A DNA stretch of 64,000 bases from Hyphomonadaceae bacterium (GTDB lineage: Bacteria; Pseudomonadota; Alphaproteobacteria; Caulobacterales; Aquidulcibacteraceae), in contig JAEUMP010000013.1 in assembly GCA_016791445.1 (NCBI GenBank), positions 61,790 through 125,789 on the forward strand, in the 5' to 3' direction. The notes under the pieces are model-generated. The model did not search any database. It was not told the origin of the DNA and was given only the letters and a program-made list of their open reading frames with translations. A program made the position numbers and the translations under genes. Shown piece after piece: positions 1-7,978 of the stretch; within the stretch, counting starts at the first letter, position 1; each line of letters begins with the position of its first letter.

Positions 1-1184
1 GCAAGGAAGGCGAAGCTCAGGGTGACGGCGACTTCGGACCTGTCGATTTCATCCGCGTCCGTGACGGTCGCAACAAGCAGGAAACCTACACCGGCGAAGT
101 GCGCTTCGACACCAAGTGGAGCGATACGGTCAGCACGCTCGTGGGCGTCTTCGCCTCGCAGGCCGACGTTTCGAACGCCAACACCAACAACCTCGTCCTC
201 GCGTCAGGTCCGCCGCCGGTTCTCCTTGCACTGCCACGGAGCATATCCACTTCCGAGCAGACCTCCTCGGCCATCTTCGGCACGCTGTTCTGGAACCTGA
301 CGGAGACGCTCGAGCTTGCCGTCGGCCTGCGCTACGACGATCAGGAAGTCACGCGCAGCGGCACCGCCGGCACCTACACCGCGTCTGAATGGCAACCCCG
401 CGTCACGCTCTCCAAGCGCTGGACGCCGAACCACATGACCTACGCCTCAATCGCCCGCGGCTTCCGCGGCGGCGGCGCCAATCCCCCGGGAGCGCCGAAC
501 CCATTCTACGAAGGCGACTCGGTGTGGACGTACGAACTCGGCAACAAGTTCGCCACTGCCGACAATTCGCTGATGCTGAATGCGGCTGTCTATTTCAACG
601 ACTACGAAAATTACATCGGTCAGAACTCGCTGACGCCGGCGCTGATCGCGGTGAACCTGAATACGGGCGATGTCGAGAGCTACGGCGCGGAACTCGAGGC
701 CGCGTGGCGCCCCACGGATGCATTCGCGATTCAGGGCGGCCTCACCTACAATCACGCGCGCATCACCGACGACTCCGCCTATGCCGCCGTCATCGGCAAC
801 CGCCTCCCTTCCGATCGTGTTCTCTTCCAGCCGGACTGGAACGCCTTCATCACGCCAAGCTACACCGTGGCCATCCCTGGCGGTGATCTTCGTTTCGACA
901 CGACCGTCACCTACAAGGGCGAGCGCGCCGGATCGAGTCTCAGCCCGACCGTGTCACCGACGCTGGAAGGCTACACGCTCGTGAACGCCAACATCGCCTA
1001 CGATGCGCGCCATTTCTCCATCGCACTGTTCGGCACCAATCTGACCGACGAGGAGTACTACGACTCCTACCTCGACCGCTCTCTGCTTGGTGCGCTCTTC
1101 GGCGACGCAAGCCCGATCACGCGCAATCTCGGCATCATGGGCGACGGTCGTCGCGTCGGCGTCCGAATCAGCGCGAAGTACTGA
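1..1184 (+). CDS. TonB-dependent receptor, C-terminal part (5' end outside window)
   Basis: The reading frame is open from the first base, so the gene starts upstream; about 394 codons are visible. The residues look like the alternating strands and aromatic-rich turns of an outer-membrane beta barrel (for example NHMTYASIARGFRGGG and NANIAYDARHFSIALFGTNL). The end LGIMGDGRRVGVRISAKY matches the usual TonB-dependent receptor finish, a final strand with a terminal aromatic residue. The family imports substrates across the outer membrane with TonB energy. The next gene begins 1 bp after the stop, so the receptor is probably co-transcribed with a 2-hydroxyacid dehydrogenase and an esterase-like hydrolase. 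The substrate cannot be read from the sequence. The plug domain and signal peptide are not in the window. Confidence 0.9.
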   Translation, partial: KEGEAQGDGDFGPVDFIRVRDGRNKQETYTGEVRFDTKWSDTVSTLVGVFASQADVSNANTNNLVLASGPPPVLLALPRSISTSEQTSSAIFGTLFWNLTETLELAVGLRYDDQEVTRSGTAGTYTASEWQPRVTLSKRWTPNHMTYASIARGFRGGGANPPGAPNPFYEGDSVWTYELGNKFATADNSLMLNAAVYFNDYENYIGQNSLTPALIAVNLNTGDVESYGAELEAAWRPTDAFAIQGGLTYNHARITDDSAYAAVIGNRLPSDRVLFQPDWNAFITPSYTVAIPGGDLRFDTTVTYKGERAGSSLSPTVSPTLEGYTLVNANIAYDARHFSIALFGTNLTDEEYYDSYLDRSLLGALFGDASPITRNLGIMGDGRRVGVRISAKY

Positions 1185-1185
1185 A

Positions 1186-2592
1186 ATGAGCGCCCTGCCG
1201 AACGCATACGCGCCGGCTCCCCTCCCCGCAGGCTTCGTGGAAGGCCTGCGGGAGGTTTTCGGCGATCGCCTCCATCTCGGCGAAGCCGTGCGACGCCAGC
1301 ATGGCGGCAGCGAATCCCACTTCGAAGTCGCGTTGCCGGACGCCGTGGTGTTTGCGAAGACGACCGAGGAAGTCGTCGCCGTGGTGAAGCTCTGCAACGC
1401 CGCTGAAGTGCCCATCATCGCCTTTGGCGCCGGCACGTCCGTGGAAGGCAACACGACACCCGTGCGCGGCGGCGTTACTGTCGATCTCTCGGAGATGAAC
1501 CGCGTTCTCGCGATCAATCCGGACGATTTCGACTGCACCGTCGAAGCCGGCGTGCGGCGCGAGGAACTGAATGTCGCGCTGCGCGACAAGGGACTTTTCT
1601 TTCCCATAGATCCTGGCGCCAACGCGACCATCGGCGGCATGGCCTCCACGCGCGCATCTGGCACCAATGCGGTGCGATACGGCACCATGCGCGAGGCGGT
1701 CCTGTCCCTGCGTGTCGTCACGCCGGATGGCCGCGACATCCGTACAGCGAGCCGCGCGCGGAAATCCGCCGCCGGATACGACATCACGCGGCTGCTCATC
1801 GGGGCCGAGGGCACGCTCGGCATCATCACCGAGGTCACGCTTCGTCTTCACGGCATCCCGGAGCAGATCTCGTCGGCCGTCTGCAGCTTCGACACGCTGG
1901 CGGGCGCGGTGGATACGGTCGTGCTCGCCATCCAGCTCGGCATCCCTCTCGCCCGCGTCGAAATTCTCGACGACGTGCAGATGAAGGCGGTCAACGCCTG
2001 GTCGAAGCTGGACTATCCGGAACTGACGACGCTCTTCTTCGAGTTTCACGGCTCAGAACACGCGGTGAAGGAACAGATCGCCACCGTCGGCGATCTCGCG
2101 CGGCAGAACGGCGGCAGCGCCTTTCGCTGGTCCAATTTGGCCGAAGAGCGCGCCCGTCTGTGGAAGGCGCGCCATCAGGCGTTCTACGCCGCCGTGGGCA
2201 TGCGCAAGGGCTGCATCGGCTGGCCGACGGATGTGTGCGTGCCCATCGGCCGCCTCGCCGAGTGCATCAACGAGACCAAACGCGATCTCGACTCCGCTTC
2301 ATTTCCCGCCCCCATTCTCGGCCACGTCGGCGACGGCAACTTCCACGTGATCTTCGTGATCGACCCCAACAATCCCGCCGAACAGCGCGAAGCGGAACGC
2401 CTGAACGCACGTCTCGTCGAGCGCGCCCTCTCGATGGACGGCACCTGCACGGGCGAGCACGGCATCGGTCTTGGAAAACAGGACTGGCTCCTGCGTGAGT
2501 TGGGGGACGATGCGGTAGACATGATGCGCACGATCAAACATGCGCTTGATCCGAAGAACCTCTTCAACCCCGGCAAGATCTTCGCCGACTGA
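1186..2592 (+). CDS. FAD-binding D-lactate / 2-hydroxyacid dehydrogenase (GlcD/DLD type)
   Basis: 468 residues from the ATG at 1186, chosen because it follows the receptor stop by 1 bp; an upstream in-frame start would lie inside the receptor gene. The N-terminal half is a PCMH-type FAD-binding domain with PIIAFGAGTSVEGN, the PGANATIGGMAST glycine-rich stretch and IGAEGTLGIITEVTLRL. The C-terminal half is the FAD-oxidase C domain, ending with the family signature CTGEHGIGLGKQ. Members oxidise D-lactate, glycolate or other 2-hydroxyacids and pass electrons to the respiratory chain. No Fe-S subunit gene is adjacent, so a single-subunit cytochrome-type D-lactate dehydrogenase is more likely than the GlcDEF complex. 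The exact substrate is inferred, not seen. Confidence 0.88.
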   Translation: MSALPNAYAPAPLPAGFVEGLREVFGDRLHLGEAVRRQHGGSESHFEVALPDAVVFAKTTEEVVAVVKLCNAAEVPIIAFGAGTSVEGNTTPVRGGVTVDLSEMNRVLAINPDDFDCTVEAGVRREELNVALRDKGLFFPIDPGANATIGGMASTRASGTNAVRYGTMREAVLSLRVVTPDGRDIRTASRARKSAAGYDITRLLIGAEGTLGIITEVTLRLHGIPEQISSAVCSFDTLAGAVDTVVLAIQLGIPLARVEILDDVQMKAVNAWSKLDYPELTTLFFEFHGSEHAVKEQIATVGDLARQNGGSAFRWSNLAEERARLWKARHQAFYAAVGMRKGCIGWPTDVCVPIGRLAECINETKRDLDSASFPAPILGHVGDGNFHVIFVIDPNNPAEQREAERLNARLVERALSMDGTCTGEHGIGLGKQDWLLRELGDDAVDMMRTIKHALDPKNLFNPGKIFAD

Positions 2593-2605
2593 CAAGGGCC
2601 CCGCC

Positions 2606-3568
2606 ATGAGTACGCGTCCGCTGGTCGATCCTGAACTGCTCGGCCTGCTGGAAGCCTTTCCAACGGTGGCGTTGACGGAAGACACCCTGCCGATGATGCG
2701 GTCGGCGGAGCGCGGCATGGCGCTGCCGTTCGAAGTGGACCCCGCGGCGCGCGCCGCCGTCGAACAATCGTTCCGGACGATCCCGGGTCCGGCGGGCGCG
2801 CCGGACATCGAACTCGTGATCTACACGCCCCGGCACACCAGGCGCCCGCTGCCGTGCATCTACCACATCCATGGCGGCGGTTTCGTCGGCGGGCACGCAC
2901 CAATGCTCGAGCCGATGCACACCCCGCTCGTCCATGAGCTCGACTGCATCCTCGTATCGGTCGGCTATCGCCTCGCCCCGGAGACGCGTTTTCCCGGCGC
3001 GATTGAGGATTGCTATGCGGGACTCGGCTGGGTGATCGCCAATGCGGATACGCTCGGCGTCGACGCGAAGCGCATTGGCGTCATGGGCGAGAGCGCAGGC
3101 GGCGGACTGGCGGCGGCGCTCGCGTTGCTGGTGCGCGATCGCGGCGATTACGCGCTCGCCTTCCAGCACCTGATCTATCCGATGCTCGATGACCGGACAT
3201 GCGTGACCGAAGATCAGAATCCAGTGACCGGCGAGTTCATCTGGACGCGCCACAACAACCACTTCGGATGGTCGGCGCTTCTCGGCGAAGAGCCCGGCGG
3301 GCCGGATGTGTCCCCCTACGCCGCGCCAGCGCGCGCGACGGACCTTTCGAACCTGCCGCCAGCCTTTATCGCCACGCCCACGCTCGATCTCTTCGTCGAT
3401 GAGGACATCGCCTACGCGCACCGACTGATGCGGGCCGGCGTGCCTGTCGAGCTCCACGTCTATCCCGGCGGCTTTCACGGTTTCGATATCGCCCCGGGCC
3501 CGGCCCGGGTGGCCCAGAACGCCCGGCGCGACAGCCGGGCGGCCCTCCGGCGCGCGCTCCACGGCTAA
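2606..3568 (+). CDS. Alpha/beta hydrolase, HSL / fold-3 esterase family
   Basis: 320 residues from the ATG at 2606, 13 bp after the dehydrogenase stop. The oxyanion-hole motif HGGGFVGG, the nucleophile elbow GESAGGG, the acid in ATPTLDLFVDED and the histidine in YPGGFHGFD are all present in the order of the hormone-sensitive-lipase (fold-3) family, so the enzyme should be an active carboxylesterase. No signal peptide is apparent, so it is probably cytoplasmic. Its place behind a TonB receptor and a 2-hydroxyacid dehydrogenase suggests that it releases a hydroxyacid or alcohol from an imported ester, which the dehydrogenase then oxidises. That link is inference from operon context. Confidence 0.88.
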   Translation: MSTRPLVDPELLGLLEAFPTVALTEDTLPMMRSAERGMALPFEVDPAARAAVEQSFRTIPGPAGAPDIELVIYTPRHTRRPLPCIYHIHGGGFVGGHAPMLEPMHTPLVHELDCILVSVGYRLAPETRFPGAIEDCYAGLGWVIANADTLGVDAKRIGVMGESAGGGLAAALALLVRDRGDYALAFQHLIYPMLDDRTCVTEDQNPVTGEFIWTRHNNHFGWSALLGEEPGGPDVSPYAAPARATDLSNLPPAFIATPTLDLFVDEDIAYAHRLMRAGVPVELHVYPGGFHGFDIAPGPARVAQNARRDSRAALRRALHG

Positions 3569-3572
3569 CCTG

Positions 3573-3607
3573 TCAGATAGGTCTTGCCATACCTTTCAGA
3601 TAGGTCT
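3573..3607. promoter_or_regulatory. Direct repeat, candidate operator of the AraC/GntR operon
   Basis: The 12-mer TCAGATAGGTCT occurs at 3573-3584 and again at 3596-3607, a 23 bp period close to two helical turns, 41 bp before the AraC-family start. Between the copies, AGGT-N8-ACCT also forms an imperfect inverted repeat. AraC proteins commonly bind direct repeats and FCD-type GntR proteins bind short palindromes, so either neighbouring regulator could act here. Confidence 0.5.
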
Positions 3608-3647
3608 ATGCATTCCCCCACGACCGGAAACAGAGTCGGGGGAGGCC

Positions 3648-4397
3648 ATGCGCGCATTCGTGGAAGTTTCGCATGAGATGACGCTGCTGATCGGTGCGGG
3701 CCCGCTGGGCGATGCGCCGCTGCCGCCGCGCGCGATCGGGCTCGTCTACGATCTCGACTCCGACGCGCCCGCGCTTTCATTCCTCGACACGGTCGACGCC
3801 CCGCGCCTCAGCGACGTTGCAGGGCTGACGCTGGTGATCGACCGCAGCGCATTCGAGCGTATCGGCGGCGTGACGCCCGGCGACGATGTCTTCCACCTGC
3901 CCTCCGCGCTGATCGCAATCGCACGCGCCGTGCGCGACGCGAAACTCTCCGGAGAAACGCTCACGGTCTATCGCCTCGGCAAGAGCATCGAACTGCTCTG
4001 CGAAACCATTCGCCACTTGGGGTCCGGCGCGCTGCTGCCGATGGCCGGCGAAGGCGCGCTCTCGCGCGAGGACACACGCCGTCTCGTGCACGCGCGCCGC
4101 ATGATCGACGAAAGATGGAATGAAAAGCTCACCCTGAATAGCATTGCGCGCGCGTGCGGCCTGAACCGCGCAAAACTTACCCGCGGCTTCCGCGACATGT
4201 TTCAGTGCACCATCGCCGAAGCGCTCGCGGAACGACGGCTCAGCGCTGCGAGCCAGATGCTCCTGACCACTGACCTTCCTGTTTCGAGCGTCGGCTACGA
4301 AAACGGCTATCTCAACAATGCGAGCTTTGCGCGCGCCTTCGGTCGTCGCTTCGGGGTATCGCCTTCATCCTTCCGCGCCTGTCAGGCCGCCGCCTGA
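3648..4397 (+). CDS. AraC-family transcriptional regulator
   Basis: 249 residues. The C-terminal about 100 residues form an AraC/XylS double helix-turn-helix: NEKLTLNSIARACGLNRAKLTRGFRDMF, followed by SVGYENGYLNNASFARAFGRRFGVSPSSFR, the typical second helix-turn-helix and signature end. The N-terminal 150 residues match no domain I can name and probably sense a ligand. The stop overlaps the next ATG by one base, so the gene is co-translated with the GntR-type regulator. It probably controls the upstream receptor-dehydrogenase-esterase operon or the downstream transporter. The direct repeat just upstream may be its own operator. Confidence 0.88.
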   Translation: MRAFVEVSHEMTLLIGAGPLGDAPLPPRAIGLVYDLDSDAPALSFLDTVDAPRLSDVAGLTLVIDRSAFERIGGVTPGDDVFHLPSALIAIARAVRDAKLSGETLTVYRLGKSIELLCETIRHLGSGALLPMAGEGALSREDTRRLVHARRMIDERWNEKLTLNSIARACGLNRAKLTRGFRDMFQCTIAEALAERRLSAASQMLLTTDLPVSSVGYENGYLNNASFARAFGRRFGVSPSSFRACQAAA

Positions 4398-5125
4398 TGG
4401 CCACCGCAAAACCACGCGGCGACGGCGGCTCCCTCGTCCAGACCGCCATGCAGGCCGTCACGGCCTACATCCGCACCGAAAAGCTCAAAGTGGGCGACAC
4501 CCTGCCCGGCGAGGCGCATTTCGCTGAACAGCTCGACGTCAGCCGCGCCGTGATGCGCGAGGCTTTCGGCGCGCTTGCCGCGCTGAAGCTCATCGACGTG
4601 GGCAACGGACGCAAGCCGCGCGTCGCAGCGCTCGACGGCGCAGCGATCGCGGCCTCTCTGGATCATGCGGTTTCGACCGCGCAGATCACCGTCGCCGAGA
4701 TATGGGACGTTCGGCGCACGATCGAAGTGCGCACGGCCGCGCTTGCGGCGGCGTCGCGCACCGAGGAACAGGCGGCGCAGATCGTGGCGCTCGCCGAAGC
4801 AATGGCGCTCGACCGCGACGACCTTGCCCAGCGAACCCGTCACGACATCGCCTTCCACAAGGCCATCGCGCAGGCGAGCCGCAATGCGCTCTTCGTTCAG
4901 ATCGTGGATTCCTTCGGCCCGCTGATGGAAGTCGCCGTGCCGACAGCCTGGCGCACGCGCACGACCCGCAAGCAACAACAGGTGATGATCGACCAGCACA
5001 TGGCCGTGGCGCTGGCGATCAAGGCGCGCGACCCGGCCCTCGCCGCCACCGCCATGAGCGCACACTTCGACGCCTCCGTCGGCGACCTCCTCAAAGCGCA
5101 GGCGCCTGATGTCGCACCCCGCTAG
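4397..5125 (+). CDS. GntR-family regulator, FadR/FCD subfamily
   Basis: 242 residues. An N-terminal winged helix-turn-helix (about residues 15-75: LKVGDTLPGEAHFAEQLDVS, then RAVMREAFGALAALKLIDVG) precedes an all-helical FCD ligand domain (about 95-235) with the metal-type residues in the stretch RHDIAFHKAIAQAS. FCD regulators usually sense carboxylic acids such as lactate, gluconate or glycolate, which agrees with a nearby D-2-hydroxyacid dehydrogenase. It starts one base before the AraC gene ends and overlaps the MFS transporter gene by 17 bp, so all three form one transcript. Ligand identity is inference. Confidence 0.88.
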   Translation: MATAKPRGDGGSLVQTAMQAVTAYIRTEKLKVGDTLPGEAHFAEQLDVSRAVMREAFGALAALKLIDVGNGRKPRVAALDGAAIAASLDHAVSTAQITVAEIWDVRRTIEVRTAALAAASRTEEQAAQIVALAEAMALDRDDLAQRTRHDIAFHKAIAQASRNALFVQIVDSFGPLMEVAVPTAWRTRTTRKQQQVMIDQHMAVALAIKARDPALAATAMSAHFDASVGDLLKAQAPDVAPR

Positions 5126-6410
5126 CGCCGCGACGCTCACGCCCGTCGTACCCGAACGACGCGGCCATCTGTTCACCCTCGCATTGCTCGCCGTCACAAT
5201 CGCCAGCGCGTCGGCGATGCGGATCGTGTTCAGTCCCCTGCAGGAAATCGTGGCGCAGGATCTGCGCTTCACCGACTTGCAGATCAGCCTCATCCAGGGC
5301 GTCGCCGCATCGCTGCCGGTCGCGCTTCTGTCCATCCCCATCGGACGCATGACGGACCGCGGTAATCGCGCCCGCCTGTTGCTGACGCTTTCAGTGCTTT
5401 GGACTGCCGGCGCGCTTCTCACCGTGTTCGCGGTCGACTTCTGGCAGATGTTCTTCGCGAGGACGCTGGCGAGCATCGGCGCCATGTGCGCGCTCACCGT
5501 CGCCATCTCCATGGCCGCCGACCTGACGACCGCCGACACGCGCGGCCGGTCCCTGCTGGCGCTGGCGCTCGGCAATACCGTCGGCGCGGCGGCGGCGTTT
5601 GCGCTTGGCGGCGGATTGCTCGGCGTGTACGCGCATGCGCCGCCGATGCTCTCCGGACTGGCGCCGTGGCGCAGCGTCTTCTTCATCTTCGCCATGGCGA
5701 GTGTGGTTCTGACCATCGCCCTCCTCACGCTGCGCGATCCGCCGCGACAGGAAACGAGCGGAACAGACACAGCCCTGCGCACCGCACTGCGCGAACTCTG
5801 GCGCCGTCGCGCACTGCTCGCGCCGCTCTTCCTCGGACAGGTCACTGTCATCATGGCGGACACGGCGGCCAGCATCTGGGCCGCGCCTGTGCTCTCGCGC
5901 AATTACGGCCTGCAGCCTGACGAGTTTGCAGGCTGGATGGGTCTTGTGATGATCGCGGCCGGTGTGCTTGGCGCCGCTTTCGGCGGTCTGTCCGCCGACT
6001 TCGGGCACAAGAGCCGTCTCAAGGGAGGAATTCTCATCGGTGCGGTGATCGCGGCGCTACTGTCGATCCCCGGCGCGTTCTTTCCGATCATGCCGGACGC
6101 CACCGGCTTTGCGCTGATGCTGGCGTTGCTGCTGACCTGCGGCGCCGCGACCGGCCTTGTCACGGCCGCCGCGATCGCGGTGCTCGTGCCCAACGACATT
6201 CGCGGCGTCTGCCTCGGCGCCTTCATCGTCATCGGCGCGATCATCGGCTTCGGTCTCGCGCCGGTTCTTGTGACCGCCATCAGCGATGCGATCGGCGGCG
6301 CCGAATCCGTTCGCTACGCGCTCGCGGGAACAGGCGCCGTCACCAGCGTGCTCGCGGCGATCGCCTTCCTCCTCGCCATGCGCGCAGCAGCGCGTGACGC
6401 GGGCGCCTGA
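5109..6410 (+). CDS. MFS transporter
   Basis: 433 residues with about 12 hydrophobic segments and the family loop between helices 2 and 3 (IGRMTDRGNRARLL, the GxxxDRxxRR motif). A second copy of the pattern is seen after helix 8 (GLSADFGHKSRLKGG). It is a major facilitator superfamily inner-membrane carrier, probably for an organic anion or related metabolite. It overlaps the FCD regulator by 17 bp and is the last gene of the regulator-transporter operon. The photosynthesis cluster begins after it. Confidence 0.88.
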   Translation: MSHPASAATLTPVVPERRGHLFTLALLAVTIASASAMRIVFSPLQEIVAQDLRFTDLQISLIQGVAASLPVALLSIPIGRMTDRGNRARLLLTLSVLWTAGALLTVFAVDFWQMFFARTLASIGAMCALTVAISMAADLTTADTRGRSLLALALGNTVGAAAAFALGGGLLGVYAHAPPMLSGLAPWRSVFFIFAMASVVLTIALLTLRDPPRQETSGTDTALRTALRELWRRRALLAPLFLGQVTVIMADTAASIWAAPVLSRNYGLQPDEFAGWMGLVMIAAGVLGAAFGGLSADFGHKSRLKGGILIGAVIAALLSIPGAFFPIMPDATGFALMLALLLTCGAATGLVTAAAIAVLVPNDIRGVCLGAFIVIGAIIGFGLAPVLVTAISDAIGGAESVRYALAGTGAVTSVLAAIAFLLAMRAAARDAGA

Positions 6411-6494
6411 CGTCGAGCGACGCCGCCGAGAGAGCGGACGGCACCTGGTGACTGATCTGCTTTTCGCGTGGAGGCGTAGACATATTGTGAGAAA

Positions 6495-6538
6495 GCGCCC
6501 AGCTACTGGACGTACGCTGGTGTCGTTTTTTCTTGACA
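6495..6538. promoter_or_regulatory. PpsR/CrtJ-type tandem operator upstream of the cytochrome c gene
   Basis: TGTCGTTTTTTCTTGACA at 6521-6538 is a full TGT-N12-ACA site. A half site ending TGGACG at 6512 lies exactly 8 bp before it, the spacing of cooperative CrtJ tandem sites. The site ends 54 bp before the cytochrome start codon. It places this cytochrome in the photosynthesis regulon. Confidence 0.65.
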
Positions 6539-6592
6539 GAAAACGCCGCTCACCGGCGAGATACGAGAACGTGATTTAGGGAGAAGCAGTCA

Positions 6593-7123
6593 ATGCGTTC
6601 GATCATTGCCGCCTCGGCGGTTGCTCTCGTGCTTGCGGTCGCCGCCTGCTCGCCCTCCGGCGAAAAGGCTGCGGAAGCGCCGAAAACCGAAACGGTTGAA
6701 GCGCCGGCGCCTGCGCCGACCGAGCCCCCGCCCGCCGCAGAAACGCCGGCCGCCGCCCCCGCAGCGACCGCCATCGCGCTGGAGATCACCGACGCCGCCG
6801 GCGCGAAGATGACGGGCGACACGGCCCGCGGGCAACGCGTGTTCGCGCAGTGCCTGACCTGCCACTCCAAGGACGCCGGCGTGAACCGGACAGGTCCTTC
6901 GCTGCACGGCATCATCGGGCGTAAGGCCGGTACAGTGGCGAACTTCCGCTATTCCGACGCCAACAAGAATTCGGGGATCACTTGGACCGAACAGGAACTC
7001 TTTACCTACCTCGAAAACCCGAAGGCGAAGATTCCCGGCACGATCATGGCGTTCGTCGGCATCCGCAATGCGCAGCAACGCGCTGACCTTGTCGCCTATC
7101 TGAAGGCCGAGACCGCCAACTGA
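6593..7123 (+). CDS. Class I cytochrome c, lipoprotein-anchored (likely photosynthetic electron donor)
   Basis: 176 residues. The N-terminus is a lipoprotein signal peptide with lipobox VAAC, giving a lipidated Cys19. A Pro/Ala/Glu-rich flexible linker follows (about 27-60), then a compact class I cytochrome c domain with the haem motif CLTCH at 87-91, GPSLHGIIGRKAG, and the likely axial methionine Met152 in TIMAFVGI. The tethered design resembles membrane-anchored cytochrome c-y-like carriers that shuttle electrons from the bc1 complex to the reaction centre or an oxidase. A PpsR-type operator precedes the gene and no pufC is present in the puf operon, so I infer that it re-reduces the reaction centre. 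A candidate terminator follows. Confidence 0.9.
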   Translation: MRSIIAASAVALVLAVAACSPSGEKAAEAPKTETVEAPAPAPTEPPPAAETPAAAPAATAIALEITDAAGAKMTGDTARGQRVFAQCLTCHSKDAGVNRTGPSLHGIIGRKAGTVANFRYSDANKNSGITWTEQELFTYLENPKAKIPGTIMAFVGIRNAQQRADLVAYLKAETAN

Positions 7124-7150
7124 TCCGCGACGTCAGAGTCCTCGAAAATC

Positions 7151-7178
7151 ACCGCCGGCGCCGCGAGGCGTCGGCGGT
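7151..7178 (+). terminator. Candidate rho-independent terminator of the cytochrome c gene
   Basis: ACCGCCGGCGCC and GGCGTCGGCGGT pair with one mismatch around a 4-nt loop (7163-7166), 27 bp after the cytochrome stop. A moderately T-rich stretch follows (TTCCATTTCAG), so termination may be partial. It also lies at the 3' end of the oppositely oriented tspO operon. Confidence 0.5.
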
Positions 7179-7215
7179 TCCATTTCAGCTTCAGGATATC
7201 GCGGGCCCGCGGCCG

Positions 7216-7476
7216 TCAGCGCTGTCGCCTCGCCAGGTCTGCGAGGTGGAATGGAAATGACGCAGAGATGAACGCCGCGATCCACGGCCACTCCGCGCCG
7301 GCAAGCGCCGCCTTCAGCGCCAGCAACAACAGCGCGCCGGGCATAAGCGCAAAGAACAGGTCCTTCGCCGCCGCCGCGCGCCGGCCTTTGCGCAAGGTCA
7401 CGAGAACCACGAACTCGATCGCGACGACGATGAGCACGAGGTCCACCGCTTGCCCGCTGAGCACGAAATCACGCAT
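7216..7476 (-). CDS. Small membrane protein of unknown function (last gene of the bchG operon)
   Basis: 86 residues with two or three hydrophobic segments (LVLIVVAIEFVVLVTL, FFALMPGALLLLALKAALA and WPWIAAFISASFPFHLADL) and a basic loop KGRRAAAAK between the first two. It starts 13 bp after the tspO stop on the same strand, so it is the last gene of bchG-bch2-bchP-tspO. I do not recognise a named family. The position suggests a role with TspO or in tetrapyrrole or membrane assembly, but that is only guilt by association. The ATG is preceded by a purine-rich stretch usable as a ribosome binding site. Confidence 0.65.
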   Translation of the reverse strand: MRDFVLSGQAVDLVLIVVAIEFVVLVTLRKGRRAAAAKDLFFALMPGALLLLALKAALAGAEWPWIAAFISASFPFHLADLARRQR

Positions 7477-7489
7477 GGCGCCCCTCTCT

Positions 7490-7978
7490 TCAACCCGGCG
7501 CGAATGGCCCGTTGAGCCGCACGATCTCGAAGTTGAGCGCAGCGGCGATCGTCACCCAGACCAGATAGGGCGCGAGCAACAATCCCGCCGACGGCACGCG
7601 TCGCGCGCAGTAGAAGATGAGGACGACGATCGAAAGCCAGAACAACGCCACTTCAACGAGCGCCCAATCTGGCCGCTTCAGCCGGAAGAAGAGGAGACTC
7701 CAGAGGACGTTGAGGAAGCCGTTCATCGCGAGAAGGCCTATCAGCCACTCGCGCGCCGGGCCCCGGGGCGTGCGACGCCAGGTGATGACGGCCGCGAGGG
7801 CGGTGAGCGCGAATACCGTGGTCCAGACGAGGCCGAAGACCGGGTCCGGCGGCTGCCAGTCCGGCTTTCGCAACGCCTGATACCAAGGGCCGAGATCGGT
7901 CAGGGAGCCGCCGAGGGCGGCCACGAAGATCGCCGCGCCCGCCGCCACCAGCACCGGTCGCGCGCGCGACGCGCTCAC
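7490..7978 (-). CDS. tspO: TspO/MBR family tryptophan-rich sensory protein (CrtK)
   Basis: 162 residues from a GTG at 7978 that overlaps the bchP stop by 4 nt (GTGA). The sequence has the five-helix TspO layout and its hallmark residues: LGPWYQALRKPDWQPPDPVF, VWTTVFALTAL, NGFLNVLWSLLFF and LLLAPYLVWVTIAAALNFEI. TspO is an inner- or outer-membrane protein that binds porphyrins. In Rhodobacter it modulates pigment gene expression in response to oxygen and tetrapyrrole flux. Its place in the bchG operon agrees with this role. A longer in-frame extension exists upstream but falls inside bchP and lacks family similarity. Confidence 0.92.
   Translation of the reverse strand: MSASRARPVLVAAGAAIFVAALGGSLTDLGPWYQALRKPDWQPPDPVFGLVWTTVFALTALAAVITWRRTPRGPAREWLIGLLAMNGFLNVLWSLLFFRLKRPDWALVEVALFWLSIVVLIFYCARRVPSAGLLLAPYLVWVTIAAALNFEIVRLNGPFAPG

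Noticed and set aside
954..2049. Long minus-strand frames opposite the FAD dehydrogenase gene (954-1838 and 1168-2049)
   Set aside because: They are mirror frames caused by GC-rich codon bias, with Arg/Ala-rich translations and no family signature; the plus-strand frame has clear motifs.
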